Position numbers and translations under genes: made by a program. From positions 35,978 through 99,977 of the forward strand of contig JBATXM010000236.1 of assembly GCA_049673305.1 (NCBI GenBank): a stretch of DNA of 64,000 bases. The letters run 5' to 3'. The notes under the pieces are model-generated. The model searched no databases and was not told the DNA's origin. It worked only from the letters and a program-made list of their open reading frames with translations. The DNA comes from GCA-003244245 sp049673305 (lineage in GTDB: Bacteria > Actinomycetota > Actinomycetes > Mycobacteriales > Pseudonocardiaceae). Numbering within the stretch: the first letter of the stretch is position 1; the number at the start of each line of letters is the position of its first letter. Below, one piece after another: positions 50,307 through 59,435 of this stretch.

Positions 50307-52388
50307 CTACGTGCTGACGAGACGGGTGAGGGCGGCTCGGGCTACGGCGGGGTCGGTGGTGGGCCAGAAGGGAGGCAGGGAGGCGCGCAGGAAGGGGGCG
50401 TAGCGGGCGGTGGCCAGCCTGGGGTCCAGGATCGCCACCATGCCGCGGTCCTCGGTCGAGCGCAACAGTCGGCCAGTGCCCTGCGCGAGGAGCAGTGCCG
50501 CGTGCGTCGCCGCCACCGTGAGGAACCCGTTGCCGCCGCTGGCGGCCACCGCGCGTTGCCGTGCCGAGCTCAGCGGGTCGTCGGGGCGGGGAAACGGGAT
50601 GCGGTCGACCACCACCAGAGACAGTGACCGGCCGGGCACGTCGACGCCCTGCCACAATGACAAGGTGCCGAACAGGCAGGTCGGTTCGTCCCGCGCGAAC
50701 TGTTGCACCAGCAGGCCGGTCGCGTCGTCGCCCTGGCACAGGATAGGCACGTCCAGCTGGGATCTCAGGGCCTCGGTGGCCTGCTTGGCGGCCCGCATCG
50801 AGGAGAACAACCCGAGGGTGCGCCCGCCCGCCGCGGTGACCAACGTGGCGAGCTCGTCGAGACAGGCGGGTGAGAGCCCGTCACGGCCGGGTGGGGGTAG
50901 GTGCGCGGCGGTGTAGAGGATCCCGGCGCGGCGATGCTCGAACGGGGAGCCCGCATCGAGACCGGCCCAGGCCGGGCCGTCGTCGGCTGGCGTCGGTGAC
51001 GGCCCGACTGACGGTCGCTGGGGGGGTAGGCCCCATTGCGTGGCGAGCGCGTCGAACGTCCCACCCAGGGTGAGGGTCGCCGAGGTGAGCACCACCGTTC
51101 GCTTCGCGAACAGCCGCTGACGCAGCAGGTCAGCGACGCGTAGCGGCGCAACCCGCAGCACCCGTCCACGCACGGTCTCTTCCGCCAGCCAGACGACGTC
51201 GCACCGGTCGGCCGTACTGTCAGGGAAGGCGACCAGCACCCGGGCGGCAGCCGAGTGCACCTGCTCCAGTGCGGCGAGGGCGAGCCGGCGACGGGCGGCT
51301 TCCTCGGGGTTCTCCCGGCGCTCGGTCCCCAGCGCGGTGATGCAGTGGTGCGCCGCGTCGCGCACGGCGGTGAGCCCGCTGGCCACCGCGGCGTTCAGAG
51401 TGTCCCACCGTTGCGCGCTAGCGTCGCTGAGCAGCAGCGCCAGCCCGTCGCCGGTCGCGGCCAACTCGTCGGCGAGCTGGGCCGTGACCAGCCGGCCACA
51501 GCGCCGGGCCGCGGTCTCGATCATCGGTGCGGTGAGCTCCTCGGTGGCCGCGTTGGTGACCCGGTCAACCAGATCGTGCGCTTCGTCGACGATCACGACG
51601 TCATGGTCGGGAAGCACCGGGTGATCGCCCATCGCGTCGATCGCCAGCAGGGCATGGTTGGTGACCACCACCTCGGCGCGTCCGGCCCGAGCCCGGGCTT
51701 GTTCGGCGAAGCAGTCCATGCCGACGGGGCAGCGGGACAGGCCCAGGCATTCCCGGGCGCTGACCGACACCTGCCGCCAGGCCCGGTCGCTCACCCCGGG
51801 CACCAGCTCGTCACGGTCCCCGGCGCTGGTCTGCGAGGACCATTCATGCAGCCGGGCGATCTGGCGGCCTAGCATCGAGGTCGTCGTTGACGTCTGGGCT
51901 GGCGTCGGTGTCGGCATTGGGGCCGCAGCGAGGGCCGCAGCCGCCTCGAACAAGTCCTCGCCCTCCTCAGCTGGCCCGGTGTGCAGCCGGTGCAGGCACA
52001 GGTAGTTGCGCCGTCCCTTGAGGATCGCGAAACTCGGGGCGCTGCCCAGCAGCGGCTCCAGCGCACCGGCCAGCCGAGGCAGGTCACGGTCCACCAGTTG
52101 GCGCTGCAGTGCGATGGTCGCGGTGGAGACCACCACGGTGGTGTTCTCGGCGACGGCGTGCCGGATCGCCGGGACCAGGTAGGCCAGTGACTTGCCGGTA
52201 CCGGTTCCGGCCTGCACCGCGAGGTGCTCGCCGGTACGGATCGCCCGGTCCACCGCCTCGGCCATCAACACCTGACCAGGCCGCTCGCTACCCCCCAGGG
52301 CCTGAACCGCCGCAGCGAGCAACGCCCCGACGTCGGGAACCGTGGTCTTGGAACCCGTGGTCTTCGCAACCGTGGTGGGGGCCGGCAC
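50307..52388 (-). CDS. dinG: DinG-like ATP-dependent DNA helicase
   Basis: A 693-residue XPD-like helicase. It has a Q-like start (RPGQVLMAEAVDRAI), Walker A LAVQAGTGTGKSLAYLVPAI, a DEAH box VVIVDEAHDLVDRV and C-terminal motifs ASGGNGFLTVAATHAAL and LAQGTGRLLRSTEDRG. Cys residues that would hold a 4Fe-4S cluster lie around LGLSRCPVGMDCFAEQA and an earlier NYLCLHRL. The enzyme unwinds DNA in repair. The start is GTG at 52388; pncB follows in the opposite order on the same strand, 26 bases upstream. Confidence 0.88.
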   Translation of the reverse strand: MPAPTTVAKTTGSKTTVPDVGALLAAAVQALGGSERPGQVLMAEAVDRAIRTGEHLAVQAGTGTGKSLAYLVPAIRHAVAENTTVVVSTATIALQRQLVDRDLPRLAGALEPLLGSAPSFAILKGRRNYLCLHRLHTGPAEEGEDLFEAAAALAAAPMPTPTPAQTSTTTSMLGRQIARLHEWSSQTSAGDRDELVPGVSDRAWRQVSVSARECLGLSRCPVGMDCFAEQARARAGRAEVVVTNHALLAIDAMGDHPVLPDHDVVIVDEAHDLVDRVTNAATEELTAPMIETAARRCGRLVTAQLADELAATGDGLALLLSDASAQRWDTLNAAVASGLTAVRDAAHHCITALGTERRENPEEAARRRLALAALEQVHSAAARVLVAFPDSTADRCDVVWLAEETVRGRVLRVAPLRVADLLRQRLFAKRTVVLTSATLTLGGTFDALATQWGLPPQRPSVGPSPTPADDGPAWAGLDAGSPFEHRRAGILYTAAHLPPPGRDGLSPACLDELATLVTAAGGRTLGLFSSMRAAKQATEALRSQLDVPILCQGDDATGLLVQQFARDEPTCLFGTLSLWQGVDVPGRSLSLVVVDRIPFPRPDDPLSSARQRAVAASGGNGFLTVAATHAALLLAQGTGRLLRSTEDRGMVAILDPRLATARYAPFLRASLPPFWPTTDPAVARAALTRLVST

Positions 52389-52414
52389 GGCGGGCCACGC
52401 TATCGGGGATGGGA

Positions 52415-53698
52415 TCAGCGCAAGACGGTGGGGAGGGCGGGTTCGCCGGGAGACAGGTGCAGGCCGTCCCCGGGGAGAGTGGCCAGGGCTGTGGTGACGC
52501 GCTCGCGTCCATCGTGCACGGTGCGGGGTGGGCCGATGGGCTGGCCTTCGCGCAGCAACGGGACCGGCAACGCTCGGTCGTGCTCGTCGAATTCTGGTTG
52601 CTGGTTGCGCTGGAACACCACCTCCTCGATCGCGGTGCCACTGGGTGTGTACCGGCGCAGCGCGCTCTTGGCGCCGCCCCGAGAGATTTTGGCTGTGCTG
52701 CGCTTGGCCACCGGCTGCCCGTCCACCTCGACCAGCTTGTACACCATCCCGGCGGTCGGCACTCCCGAACCGGTCACCACCGAGGTGCCCACTCCATAGG
52801 AGTCCACCGGTTCGCCGCGCAGCGCCGCGATCGAGTACTCGTCCAGCTCCCCGGACACCACGATCTGCACGTCCGGTGCGCCCAGCAGGTCGAGTTGCTC
52901 GCGAGCCTGCCGGGCGAGCTCCCGGAGATCCCCCGAGTCGATCCGGATCGCTCGCAGCCCCGGACCGGCGACCTCGATCGCTGTAGCGATGCCCTGGGTG
53001 ATGTCGTAGGTGTCCACCAGCAAGGTGGTGTCCGTGCCCAGCGCCTTGACCTGCGCGGCGAAGGCGTCCGCCTCGCGCTCGTGTAACAGGCTCAACGCGT
53101 GCGCCGCAGTGCCGGTGGTGGGGACGCCGTAGCGCTGCCCGGCGGCCAGGTTGGACGTCGCGCTGAAGCCTCCCAGGTAGGCGGCTCGGGCGGCCGCTAC
53201 AGCGGCCTCCTCGTGGGTGCGCCGGCTGCCCATCTCGATCAACGGCCGGTCCCCCGCGACACTGGCCATCCGGGCAGCCGCGGCGGCCACCGCGCTGTCG
53301 TGATTGAGGATCGAGAGCACCAGCGTTTCCAGCAGCACCGCCTCAGCGAAGCTGCCGGTCACCGTCAGGACTGGGGAGTTGGGAAAGTACAGCTCGCCCT
53401 CGGGGTAGCCGTCGATGTCGCCAAGGAACTGGTAGCCGGCCAACCAGTCCAGGGTGCGGGCGTCCAGCATGCGGTGCAGGAACGCCAGTTGCTCGTCGCC
53501 GAACTGGAACCGAGCCACCGCGTCGAGCAGCCGGGGGATACCGGCGACGATGCCGTAGCGGCGGCCGTGCAGCCCCCGGGTGAAGACCTCGAACGTGCAG
53601 CGCCGGAAGGCGCAACCGTCAGCCAGCGCACTGGCGAGCATCGTCAGCTCGTACTGGTCGGTGAGCAGTGCGGTGCTGTTCGGCGTAGATAGGGGCAT
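52415..53698 (-). CDS. pncB: Nicotinate phosphoribosyltransferase
   Basis: A 427-residue enzyme making nicotinate mononucleotide from nicotinate and PRPP in NAD salvage. Conserved parts are LLTDQYELTMLASALADG, FPNSPVLTVTGSFAEA, EMGSRRTHEEAAVAAAR with the active-site His, and IRIDSGDLRELARQAREQL near residue 250. Length fits the bacterial type. It is divergent from clpS with a 41-base gap, as in mycobacteria (pncB1-clpS). Confidence 0.93.
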   Translation of the reverse strand: MPLSTPNSTALLTDQYELTMLASALADGCAFRRCTFEVFTRGLHGRRYGIVAGIPRLLDAVARFQFGDEQLAFLHRMLDARTLDWLAGYQFLGDIDGYPEGELYFPNSPVLTVTGSFAEAVLLETLVLSILNHDSAVAAAAARMASVAGDRPLIEMGSRRTHEEAAVAAARAAYLGGFSATSNLAAGQRYGVPTTGTAAHALSLLHEREADAFAAQVKALGTDTTLLVDTYDITQGIATAIEVAGPGLRAIRIDSGDLRELARQAREQLDLLGAPDVQIVVSGELDEYSIAALRGEPVDSYGVGTSVVTGSGVPTAGMVYKLVEVDGQPVAKRSTAKISRGGAKSALRRYTPSGTAIEEVVFQRNQQPEFDEHDRALPVPLLREGQPIGPPRTVHDGRERVTTALATLPGDGLHLSPGEPALPTVLR

Positions 53699-53739
53699 CT
53701 CGTGAGCTTATGGCCGGCTGTGGTGGGAAGATTGGTGCT

Positions 53740-54039
53740 ATGACCACACCCGTCGAACTGGACAAGACCCAGCTCGATCCAGCGGTGAACGAGGTCGGAA
53801 CTGAGGACCGGCCTTGGCTGACGATCGTCTGGAACGACCCGGTGAACCTGATGTCCTACGTCACCTACGTGTTCCAGAAGCTCTTCGGATACAGCCGCGA
53901 GGAAGCCACCACGTTGATGCTCGACGTGCACCACAAGGGCCGGGCCGTGGTGACCAGAGGTTCTCGCGACAAGGTCGAGATCGACGTCGCGAAGCTGCAC
54001 AGCGCGGGGCTCTGGGCGACCATGGCGCGAGACACGTGA
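53740..54039 (+). CDS. clpS: ClpS adaptor of the Clp protease
   Basis: A 99-residue protein. The N-end-rule pocket region is IVWNDPVNLMSYVTYVFQKL, followed by SREEATTLMLDVHHKGRAVV, both hallmarks of ClpS. It delivers proteins with certain N-terminal residues to ClpCP. The ATG at 53740 is the only sensible start. The stop overlaps the DUF2017 gene by four bases (GTGA). Confidence 0.93.
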   Translation: MTTPVELDKTQLDPAVNEVGTEDRPWLTIVWNDPVNLMSYVTYVFQKLFGYSREEATTLMLDVHHKGRAVVTRGSRDKVEIDVAKLHSAGLWATMARDT

Positions 54040-54572
54040 ACGGCTGGCGGCGTCGGGGCGCACTGGTGGTAGCCGCCCTGTCCGAGCGGGAGGCTGGGCT
54101 GCTGCGTGGGCTGATCGGCCAGGTCCGCGACATGCTCGCGGCCCGGGTCGCGGCAACCCCGCCCGATGAGCTGGCTGAGCTCACCGGCATCATCGCCGGC
54201 CCCACCACCGCTCCCGCCGACCGGGTGCTGGCCCGGCTGCTCCCCGATTTCCACCGTGAGGATGCCACGCTGTCCGGCGGCCTGCGGGCGCTGCACGAGC
54301 CCGAGCTGGTGGCCGGCAAGGACGGGGCGGCCAGTATCGTGCTGGACACCTGCCCGGCGCGGGGCGGGCGGGTGCGCCTGTCCGGTGAGCAGGCGCAGGC
54401 GTGGCTCTGCGCGCTCAACGACGTTCGCTTGGCCCTGGGCACTGTGCTGGAGGTTACCGAGGACATGCCCGACGAGCTTCCTCCCGAGGATCCCCGCGCG
54501 GAGCACTTGGTGGTGTACCACTGGCTGACGTGGGTGCAGGAGTCCCTCATCCAGGCATTAGCCGGCCCGTAG
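54036..54572 (+). CDS. DUF2017 family protein
   Basis: A 178-residue helical protein with LSEREAGLLRGLIGQVRDML at the start, RVLARLLPDFHREDATLSGG in the middle and LNDVRLALGTVLEVTED plus YHWLTWVQESLIQAL at the end. This matches the DUF2017 proteins that follow clpS in actinobacteria. The GTG at 54036 overlaps the clpS stop. A partner role for ClpS is suggested by synteny only. Confidence 0.88.
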   Translation: MNGWRRRGALVVAALSEREAGLLRGLIGQVRDMLAARVAATPPDELAELTGIIAGPTTAPADRVLARLLPDFHREDATLSGGLRALHEPELVAGKDGAASIVLDTCPARGGRVRLSGEQAQAWLCALNDVRLALGTVLEVTEDMPDELPPEDPRAEHLVVYHWLTWVQESLIQALAGP

Positions 54573-54581
54573 GATGAGAGA

Positions 54582-55049
54582 ATGCTGATGATCCGCCACG
54601 ACCTCACCGCCGCCATCGTGGCGCATGCCCGGCGAGACCACCCGGACGAGGCCTGCGGCGTGCTGGCGGGGCCGGTAGGCTCGGATCGCCCGGAACGGTT
54701 TATCGCGATGGCCAATGCCGAGCGCTCGCCGACCTTCTACCGGTTTGACGCCATAGAACAGCTGCGGGTGTGGCGGGAGATGGACGCCCGGGACGAAGAG
54801 CCGGTGGTGATCTACCACTCGCACACCGCAACCGAGGCCTATCCGTCGCGCACCGACATCTCTTACGCTTCGCAGCCGGAGGCACATTACCTGGTGGTCT
54901 CCACCCGCGATCCGGACGTTATCGACCTGCGCTGCTACCGCATCATCGACGGTGCGGTCACCGAGGAGCTGTTCGACGTGGTCGAATCGTACATGTTCTC
55001 CCATACCGGCGCCGACGACGTCCCCGACGCGCCCAGAAACGGGCACTGA
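54582..55049 (+). CDS. mec: Mec, JAMM metallopeptidase of the CysO cysteine pathway
   Basis: A 155-residue zinc peptidase with the JAMM motif IYHSHTATEAYPSRTDI (H-x-H-x7-S-x2-D) and the upstream Glu in DEACGVLAG. It releases cysteine from the CysO-cysteine adduct made by CysM. The neighbours cysO and cysM confirm the role. An in-frame ATG at 54588 is an alternative start. Confidence 0.92.
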   Translation: MLMIRHDLTAAIVAHARRDHPDEACGVLAGPVGSDRPERFIAMANAERSPTFYRFDAIEQLRVWREMDARDEEPVVIYHSHTATEAYPSRTDISYASQPEAHYLVVSTRDPDVIDLRCYRIIDGAVTEELFDVVESYMFSHTGADDVPDAPRNGH

Positions 55050-55134
55050 CCCGCAGGCCATCGTCGGAATGCCCGGGGGTGGTTGTGCGTACAGGTACTG
55101 GTGAACCGACCGCGCTGTACAGGAGGATCTGACC

Positions 55135-55407
55135 ATGTCCGTCACCGTCTCCATTCCCACCATCCTGCGCACCCACACCGAGGGCGAGAAGTCCGTGCAG
55201 GCGTCAGGCGCCACGGTTGCTGAGGTGATCGAGGACCTGGAGAGCCGACACTCGGGGATCAAGGGCCGGCTGGTAAAGGACGGATCGCTGCACCGTTTTA
55301 TCAACGTCTACCTCAATGACGAAGATGTGCGTTTCGCGGGAGGTCTGGCCGCCACGGTGCATGACGGTGACAACGTCACGATCCTGCCAGCCGTCGCCGG
55401 CGGCTGA
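55135..55407 (+). CDS. cysO: CysO sulfur-carrier protein
   Basis: A 90-residue ubiquitin-like protein ending AVAGG. The C-terminal Gly-Gly is thiocarboxylated and transfers sulfur to O-phosphoserine on CysM. The body (LRTHTEGEKSVQASGATVAE, FAGGLAATVHDGDNVTILP) matches the MoaD/ThiS fold. GGAGGA precedes the ATG. An 85-base gap separates it from mec. Confidence 0.92.
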   Translation: MSVTVSIPTILRTHTEGEKSVQASGATVAEVIEDLESRHSGIKGRLVKDGSLHRFINVYLNDEDVRFAGGLAATVHDGDNVTILPAVAGG

Positions 55408-55433
55408 AAAGCTAGAGCGGACTAGGGCATACA

Positions 55434-56384
55434 ATGGCCCGCTACGACTCGCTGCTCGACGCGGTGGGGAATACCCCGCTCGTGGGGCTGCCCCGCCTCT
55501 CACCCTCCTCTGACGTGCGGTTATGGGCCAAGCTGGAGGACCGCAACCCCACCGGCTCGGTGAAGGACCGCCCGGCGTTGGCGATGATCGAGGACGCCGA
55601 GCGAACCGGCCGGCTCACCAAGGGCGCCACCCTTCTGGAGCCGACCTCGGGCAATACCGGGATTTCGCTGGCAATGGCGGCGAAACTCAAGGGCTATCAT
55701 CTGGTCTGCGTGATGCCGGAGAACACTTCGATCGAGCGGCGGCAGCTTCTTGAGGCGTACGGAGCGGAGATCATTTTCTCGCCGGCGGCGGGTGGCTCCA
55801 ACCAGGCCGTGGCGCGGGCCAAAGAGCTGGCCGCGGCGCACCCCGACTGGGTCATGCTCTATCAGTACGGCAACCCGTCCAACCCCGCGGCGCATTACCG
55901 CACGACTGGCCCGGAGATCCTGCGCGATCTGCCCTCCGTGACTCATTTCGTCGCCGGGCTGGGCACCACTGGCACGTTGGTCGGGGTGGGGCGTTACTTG
56001 CGGGAGCACAAGCCCGATGTGCAGATCATCGCCGCGGAACCGCGATACGGGGAGCTGGTCTATGGCCTGCGCAACCTCGACGAGGGATTCGTGCCCGAAC
56101 TTTACGACCCAGACGTGCTCACCAGCCGGTTCTCCGTCGGCTCCTTCGACGCGTTGCGCCGCACCCGCGAGCTGCTGGACATGGAGGGCATCTTCGCTGG
56201 CATCTCTACTGGCGGGATTCTGCACGCCGCCCTGGCCGTCGCCGAGAAGGCCGCCGGCACCGGTGAGCCGGCGGACATCGTCATCATCGTCTGCGACGCC
56301 GGCTGGAAATACCTGTCGACTGGCGCATACTCAGGAGACCTCGCCGAAGCAGCCGCCCGCCTGGACGGGCAACTGTGGGCGTAG
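55434..56384 (+). CDS. cysM: O-phosphoserine sulfhydrylase (cysteine synthase) CysM
   Basis: A 316-residue PLP enzyme. The lysine that binds PLP is in NPTGSVKDRPALAMIED and the phosphate loop is EPTSGNTGISLAMAAK. Synteny with cysO and mec shows that it is the CysO-dependent enzyme, which uses phosphoserine. It makes cysteine in a route that resists oxidative stress. Its stop overlaps the start region of murI. In mycobacteria a rhomboid protease gene lies between them but is absent here. Confidence 0.93.
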   Translation: MARYDSLLDAVGNTPLVGLPRLSPSSDVRLWAKLEDRNPTGSVKDRPALAMIEDAERTGRLTKGATLLEPTSGNTGISLAMAAKLKGYHLVCVMPENTSIERRQLLEAYGAEIIFSPAAGGSNQAVARAKELAAAHPDWVMLYQYGNPSNPAAHYRTTGPEILRDLPSVTHFVAGLGTTGTLVGVGRYLREHKPDVQIIAAEPRYGELVYGLRNLDEGFVPELYDPDVLTSRFSVGSFDALRRTRELLDMEGIFAGISTGGILHAALAVAEKAAGTGEPADIVIIVCDAGWKYLSTGAYSGDLAEAAARLDGQLWA

Positions 56385-56389
56385 CCCCC

Positions 56390-57214
56390 GTGACCAGTCC
56401 CGACGCCCCCATCGGCGTCTTCGACTCCGGTGTCGGCGGGCTCACCGTCGCGCGCGCGATCGCCGACCAGCTACCGGGCGAGCGGCTGCACTACCTCGGC
56501 GATACCGCGCACGGCCCGTACGGTCCGCTGCCCATTGCGCAGATCCGTGCGCACGCGCTGGCGGTGGCCGATGAGCTGGTGGACAGTGGGGTGAAGGTGC
56601 TGGTCATCGCCTGCAACACGGCATCCGCAGCGTGCTTGGCTGACGCCAGAGAGCGTTACCGCATCCCGGTGGTGGAGGTGGTGCGCCCGGCGGTGCGCCG
56701 CGCCGTTGCCGCCACCCACTCCGGCCGGATCGGGGTGATCGGAACCCAGGCCACCATCCGGTCCCGGGCCTACCAGGACGCCTTCGCGGCGGCCCCGCAC
56801 GTTGCGGTCACCGGGGTGGCCTGCCCGAGGTTCGTGGACTTCGTCGAGCGTGGGATGACCTCGGGGCGCCAGATGCTGGGCCTGGCGCAGTCTTATCTCG
56901 AGCCGCTGCAGCGGGCCGGTGTGGACACCCTCGTGCTGGCCTGCACGCATTACCCGCTGCTCACCGGGGTGCTACAGCTCGTCATGGGTGACGGGGTGAC
57001 CCTGGTGTCCAGCGCGGAGGAGACCGCCAAAGATGTGCTGCGGGTACTCACCGAGACCGAGTTGTTGCGCGCCGAGCCTGGGGAGCCCCAGCACCAGGTC
57101 AGCGCCACCGGTGATCCGGTGTCCTTCGCCCGGCTGGCGCGCCGTTTCCTGGGACCATCGCTGACGGCGCCTGCGCGCACTGCGGACCGACAGGGGAGGG
57201 TGAGATGCAGCTGA
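56390..57214 (+). CDS. murI: Glutamate racemase
   Basis: A 274-residue enzyme providing D-glutamate for peptidoglycan. Both catalytic cysteines are present: VIACNTASAACL and VLACTHYPLLTGV. The substrate loop is GVFDSGVGGLTVARA. A GTG at 56390 gives the usual N-terminus; the GTG at 56375 would add five residues and overlap cysM by ten bases. The stop overlaps the next gene's start. Confidence 0.93.
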   Translation: MTSPDAPIGVFDSGVGGLTVARAIADQLPGERLHYLGDTAHGPYGPLPIAQIRAHALAVADELVDSGVKVLVIACNTASAACLADARERYRIPVVEVVRPAVRRAVAATHSGRIGVIGTQATIRSRAYQDAFAAAPHVAVTGVACPRFVDFVERGMTSGRQMLGLAQSYLEPLQRAGVDTLVLACTHYPLLTGVLQLVMGDGVTLVSSAEETAKDVLRVLTETELLRAEPGEPQHQVSATGDPVSFARLARRFLGPSLTAPARTADRQGRVRCS

Positions 57215-57963
57215 CGGTGCTCGGCTGCTCCGGCAGTGTCCCCGCTGCAGAGTCCCCCGCATCGGGTTATCTTCTCCGCGCCGGGCAGACCAGCGTGGTG
57301 CTCGATCTGGGCAACGGGACCTTCGGCGCGCTGCAGCGCTACCTCGACCCGTTCACTCTCGACGGCCTGGTCCTGTCTCACCTGCACCCGGATCACTGCG
57401 CTGATGTCTCGGCGTTGACTGTCTACCGCCGCTTCCACCCGCACCCACCACCGTGCGAGGTGCTGCCGTTGTACGGGCCGCCGGACGCCGCCGAGCGCCT
57501 CGCGGCCGCGTACGCGCCCAACGCCGATGAGCGCAACGTGACTGATCTGTCCGATGTCTACGATTTCCGGTCCTACCGCGAGACAGCCTGGATCGGCCCG
57601 TTCGAGGTGCGCGCCACCCGCGTTGAGCACCCCTGCGAGGCCTACGCGCTGCGGATCAGCCACGCGGGGCGGGTACTGGTCTTCTCCGGAGACACCGGCC
57701 CTTGCCCGCAGCTCGCGCAGCTGGCCACCGGTGCGGACGTCCTGCTCGCTGAGGCGTCCTGGCCTGACCGGCCGGACAACCCGCTCGGGTTACACCTGTC
57801 CGGCAGGCAAGCCGGCGAGGCCGCAACGGCGGCGGGGGTCGGCCGGCTGCTGATCACTCACGTGCCGCCGTGGACCGATGCCGAGCAGGTGCTCACCGAG
57901 GCCAAGGCCGCCTTTGCCGGCCCCACCGAGCTGGTTCGCCCTGGCAGCCGCTACGAAATCTGA
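57205..57963 (+). CDS. MBL-fold metal-dependent hydrolase
   Basis: A 252-residue metallo-beta-lactamase-fold protein with LVLSHLHPDHCADVSAL (HxHxDH), later VEHPCEAYALRI, FSGDTGPCPQL and LLITHVPPW, all metal-binding positions. The orthologue in mycobacteria (between murI and rph) has been linked to cyclic nucleotide hydrolysis and envelope effects; that role is by synteny. The ATG at 57205 has GGGAGGG upstream and overlaps murI by ten bases. Confidence 0.88.
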   Translation: MQLTVLGCSGSVPAAESPASGYLLRAGQTSVVLDLGNGTFGALQRYLDPFTLDGLVLSHLHPDHCADVSALTVYRRFHPHPPPCEVLPLYGPPDAAERLAAAYAPNADERNVTDLSDVYDFRSYRETAWIGPFEVRATRVEHPCEAYALRISHAGRVLVFSGDTGPCPQLAQLATGADVLLAEASWPDRPDNPLGLHLSGRQAGEAATAAGVGRLLITHVPPWTDAEQVLTEAKAAFAGPTELVRPGSRYEI

Positions 57964-57987
57964 CGGCGCGGCTAGGGTGGCGCGGTG

Positions 57988-58734
57988 ATGAGAGCGGACG
58001 GTAGGACCGACGAGGCGCTTCGTGAGGTGCGCATCACCCGTGGCTACCAGCAGTGGCCCGCGGGCTCGGTGCTGATCGAGTGTGGGCGCACCCGGGTGCT
58101 TTGCGCGGCCAGCGTGGTCGAGGGCGTACCGCGCTGGCGCAAGGGTTCCGGGCAGGGTTGGCTCACCGCGGAGTACGCAATGTTGCCGTCCTCGACACAC
58201 ACCCGCAGCGACCGCGAGTCGGTCAAGGGCCGCCTCGGCGGCCGGACACATGAGATCAGCAGGATGATCGGCCGCGCCTTGCGCGCCTGCATCGACCTCA
58301 CGGCGCTGGGGGAGAACACCATCTCGTTGGACTGCGACGTCATCCAGGCCGACGGCGGTACCCGCACTGCGGCGATCACCGGCAGCTATGTGGCGCTGGC
58401 CGACGCGGTGACCTGGTTGCGGGCGGCTGGTCGGCTGCGCCGTCCAGCGCCGCTGTCGTGTTCCCTCGCCGCGGTGAGCGTTGGCGTGGTGGATGGCCGG
58501 GTGCGCCTCGATCTGCCCTACGAGGAGGACTCCCGGGCCGAGGTCGACATGAACGTGGTGGCCACTGATACCGGCGCGCTGGTGGAGCTGCAGGGCACCG
58601 GGGAGGGCGCCACCTTCGCGCGGTCCACCCTGGACCAGATGTTGGACCTGGCGCTCAAGGGCTGCCAGGAACTGGCCGCACTCCAAACCACTGCGCTGGC
58701 CCAGCCCTACCCCGGTGACTTGCCCCGGTCATGA
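57988..58734 (+). CDS. rph: RNase PH
   Basis: A 248-residue phosphorolytic 3'-5' exoribonuclease that trims tRNA 3' ends. Family blocks: RADGRTDEALREVRITRGY, TRVLCAASVVEGVPRW, GWLTAEYAMLPSSTHTR and QADGGTRTAAITGSYVAL. ATG 57988 and GTG 57985 are adjacent. The stop overlaps rdgB (ATGA). Confidence 0.95.
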   Translation: MRADGRTDEALREVRITRGYQQWPAGSVLIECGRTRVLCAASVVEGVPRWRKGSGQGWLTAEYAMLPSSTHTRSDRESVKGRLGGRTHEISRMIGRALRACIDLTALGENTISLDCDVIQADGGTRTAAITGSYVALADAVTWLRAAGRLRRPAPLSCSLAAVSVGVVDGRVRLDLPYEEDSRAEVDMNVVATDTGALVELQGTGEGATFARSTLDQMLDLALKGCQELAALQTTALAQPYPGDLPRS

Positions 58735-59402
58735 ACCCAGCTCGGTTGCTGCTGGCGACCCGGAACCCCCACAAGCTCGTCGAGCTGCGGCGGATCCTGG
58801 CCGCGTCGGACATCAGCGGGGTGCAGGTAATAGGGCTCGACGACGTGCCGCCGTTCCCGGAGGTTCCGGAGACCGCCGCCACCTTTGCGGACAACGCGCT
58901 GGCCAAGGCTCGAGCTGCGGTGGCGGCTACCGGTCTGGCCACGGTCGCCGACGACTCAGGCCTGGAAGTGGATGCGCTGGGTGGCATGCCCGGGGTGCTC
59001 TCGGCCAGGTGGGCCGGCCGCCACGGCGACGATGCCGCGAACCTGCAGCTGGTGCTCGATCAGCTGGCCGACGTCCCGGACGATCGTCGCGGCGCGGCGT
59101 TCGTCTGCGTCGCGGCGCTGGTCGTGCCGTCAGCGGCCCAGGTTTCCGGGATGCAGATCTCCGGGGCACAGGTTTCAGTGACGCAGCTCTCCGGGACGCA
59201 GACCGTGGTGCACGGCCGCTGGCGGGGCGCCCTGACCCGGGTCGCGCGCGGCAGCAACGGCTTCGGCTACGACCCGATCTTCGTCCCGGACGGGGAGCGG
59301 CGCACCTCCGCCGAGCTGGACCCCGCCGAGAAGGATGCTGTCTCGCACCGAGGCCAGGCACTGTGCGCACTGCTTCCCGTACTGCGCGAAATGGTTGCCT
59401 AG
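58731..59402 (+). CDS. rdgB: Non-canonical purine NTP pyrophosphatase
   Basis: A 223-residue enzyme removing dITP and XTP. It has LATRNPHKLVELRRIL, TVADDSGLEVDALGGMPGVL and SARWAG, then NGFGYDPIFVPDG and VSHRGQAL. Its start overlaps rph. Between about residues 137 and 158 it carries an insertion of five-residue repeats (QVSGM, QISGA, QVSVT, QLSGT) that is not part of the family fold and explains its extra length. Confidence 0.93.
   Translation: MNPARLLLATRNPHKLVELRRILAASDISGVQVIGLDDVPPFPEVPETAATFADNALAKARAAVAATGLATVADDSGLEVDALGGMPGVLSARWAGRHGDDAANLQLVLDQLADVPDDRRGAAFVCVAALVVPSAAQVSGMQISGAQVSVTQLSGTQTVVHGRWRGALTRVARGSNGFGYDPIFVPDGERRTSAELDPAEKDAVSHRGQALCALLPVLREMVA
59139..59201 (+). repeat. 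15-base tandem repeats inside rdgB
   Basis: About four degenerate 15-base units of the type CAGGTTTCCGGGATG lie in frame and encode Q-[VIL]-S-x-x. They are inserted between two strands of the RdgB fold (after VVPSAA and before TVVHGRW). A similar 15-base repeat starts the next gene at about 59442, so the unit seems to have spread locally. Confidence 0.6.
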
Positions 59403-59435
59403 CGCAAGAGGCCCACTTCGTGATCCGATTAACAG

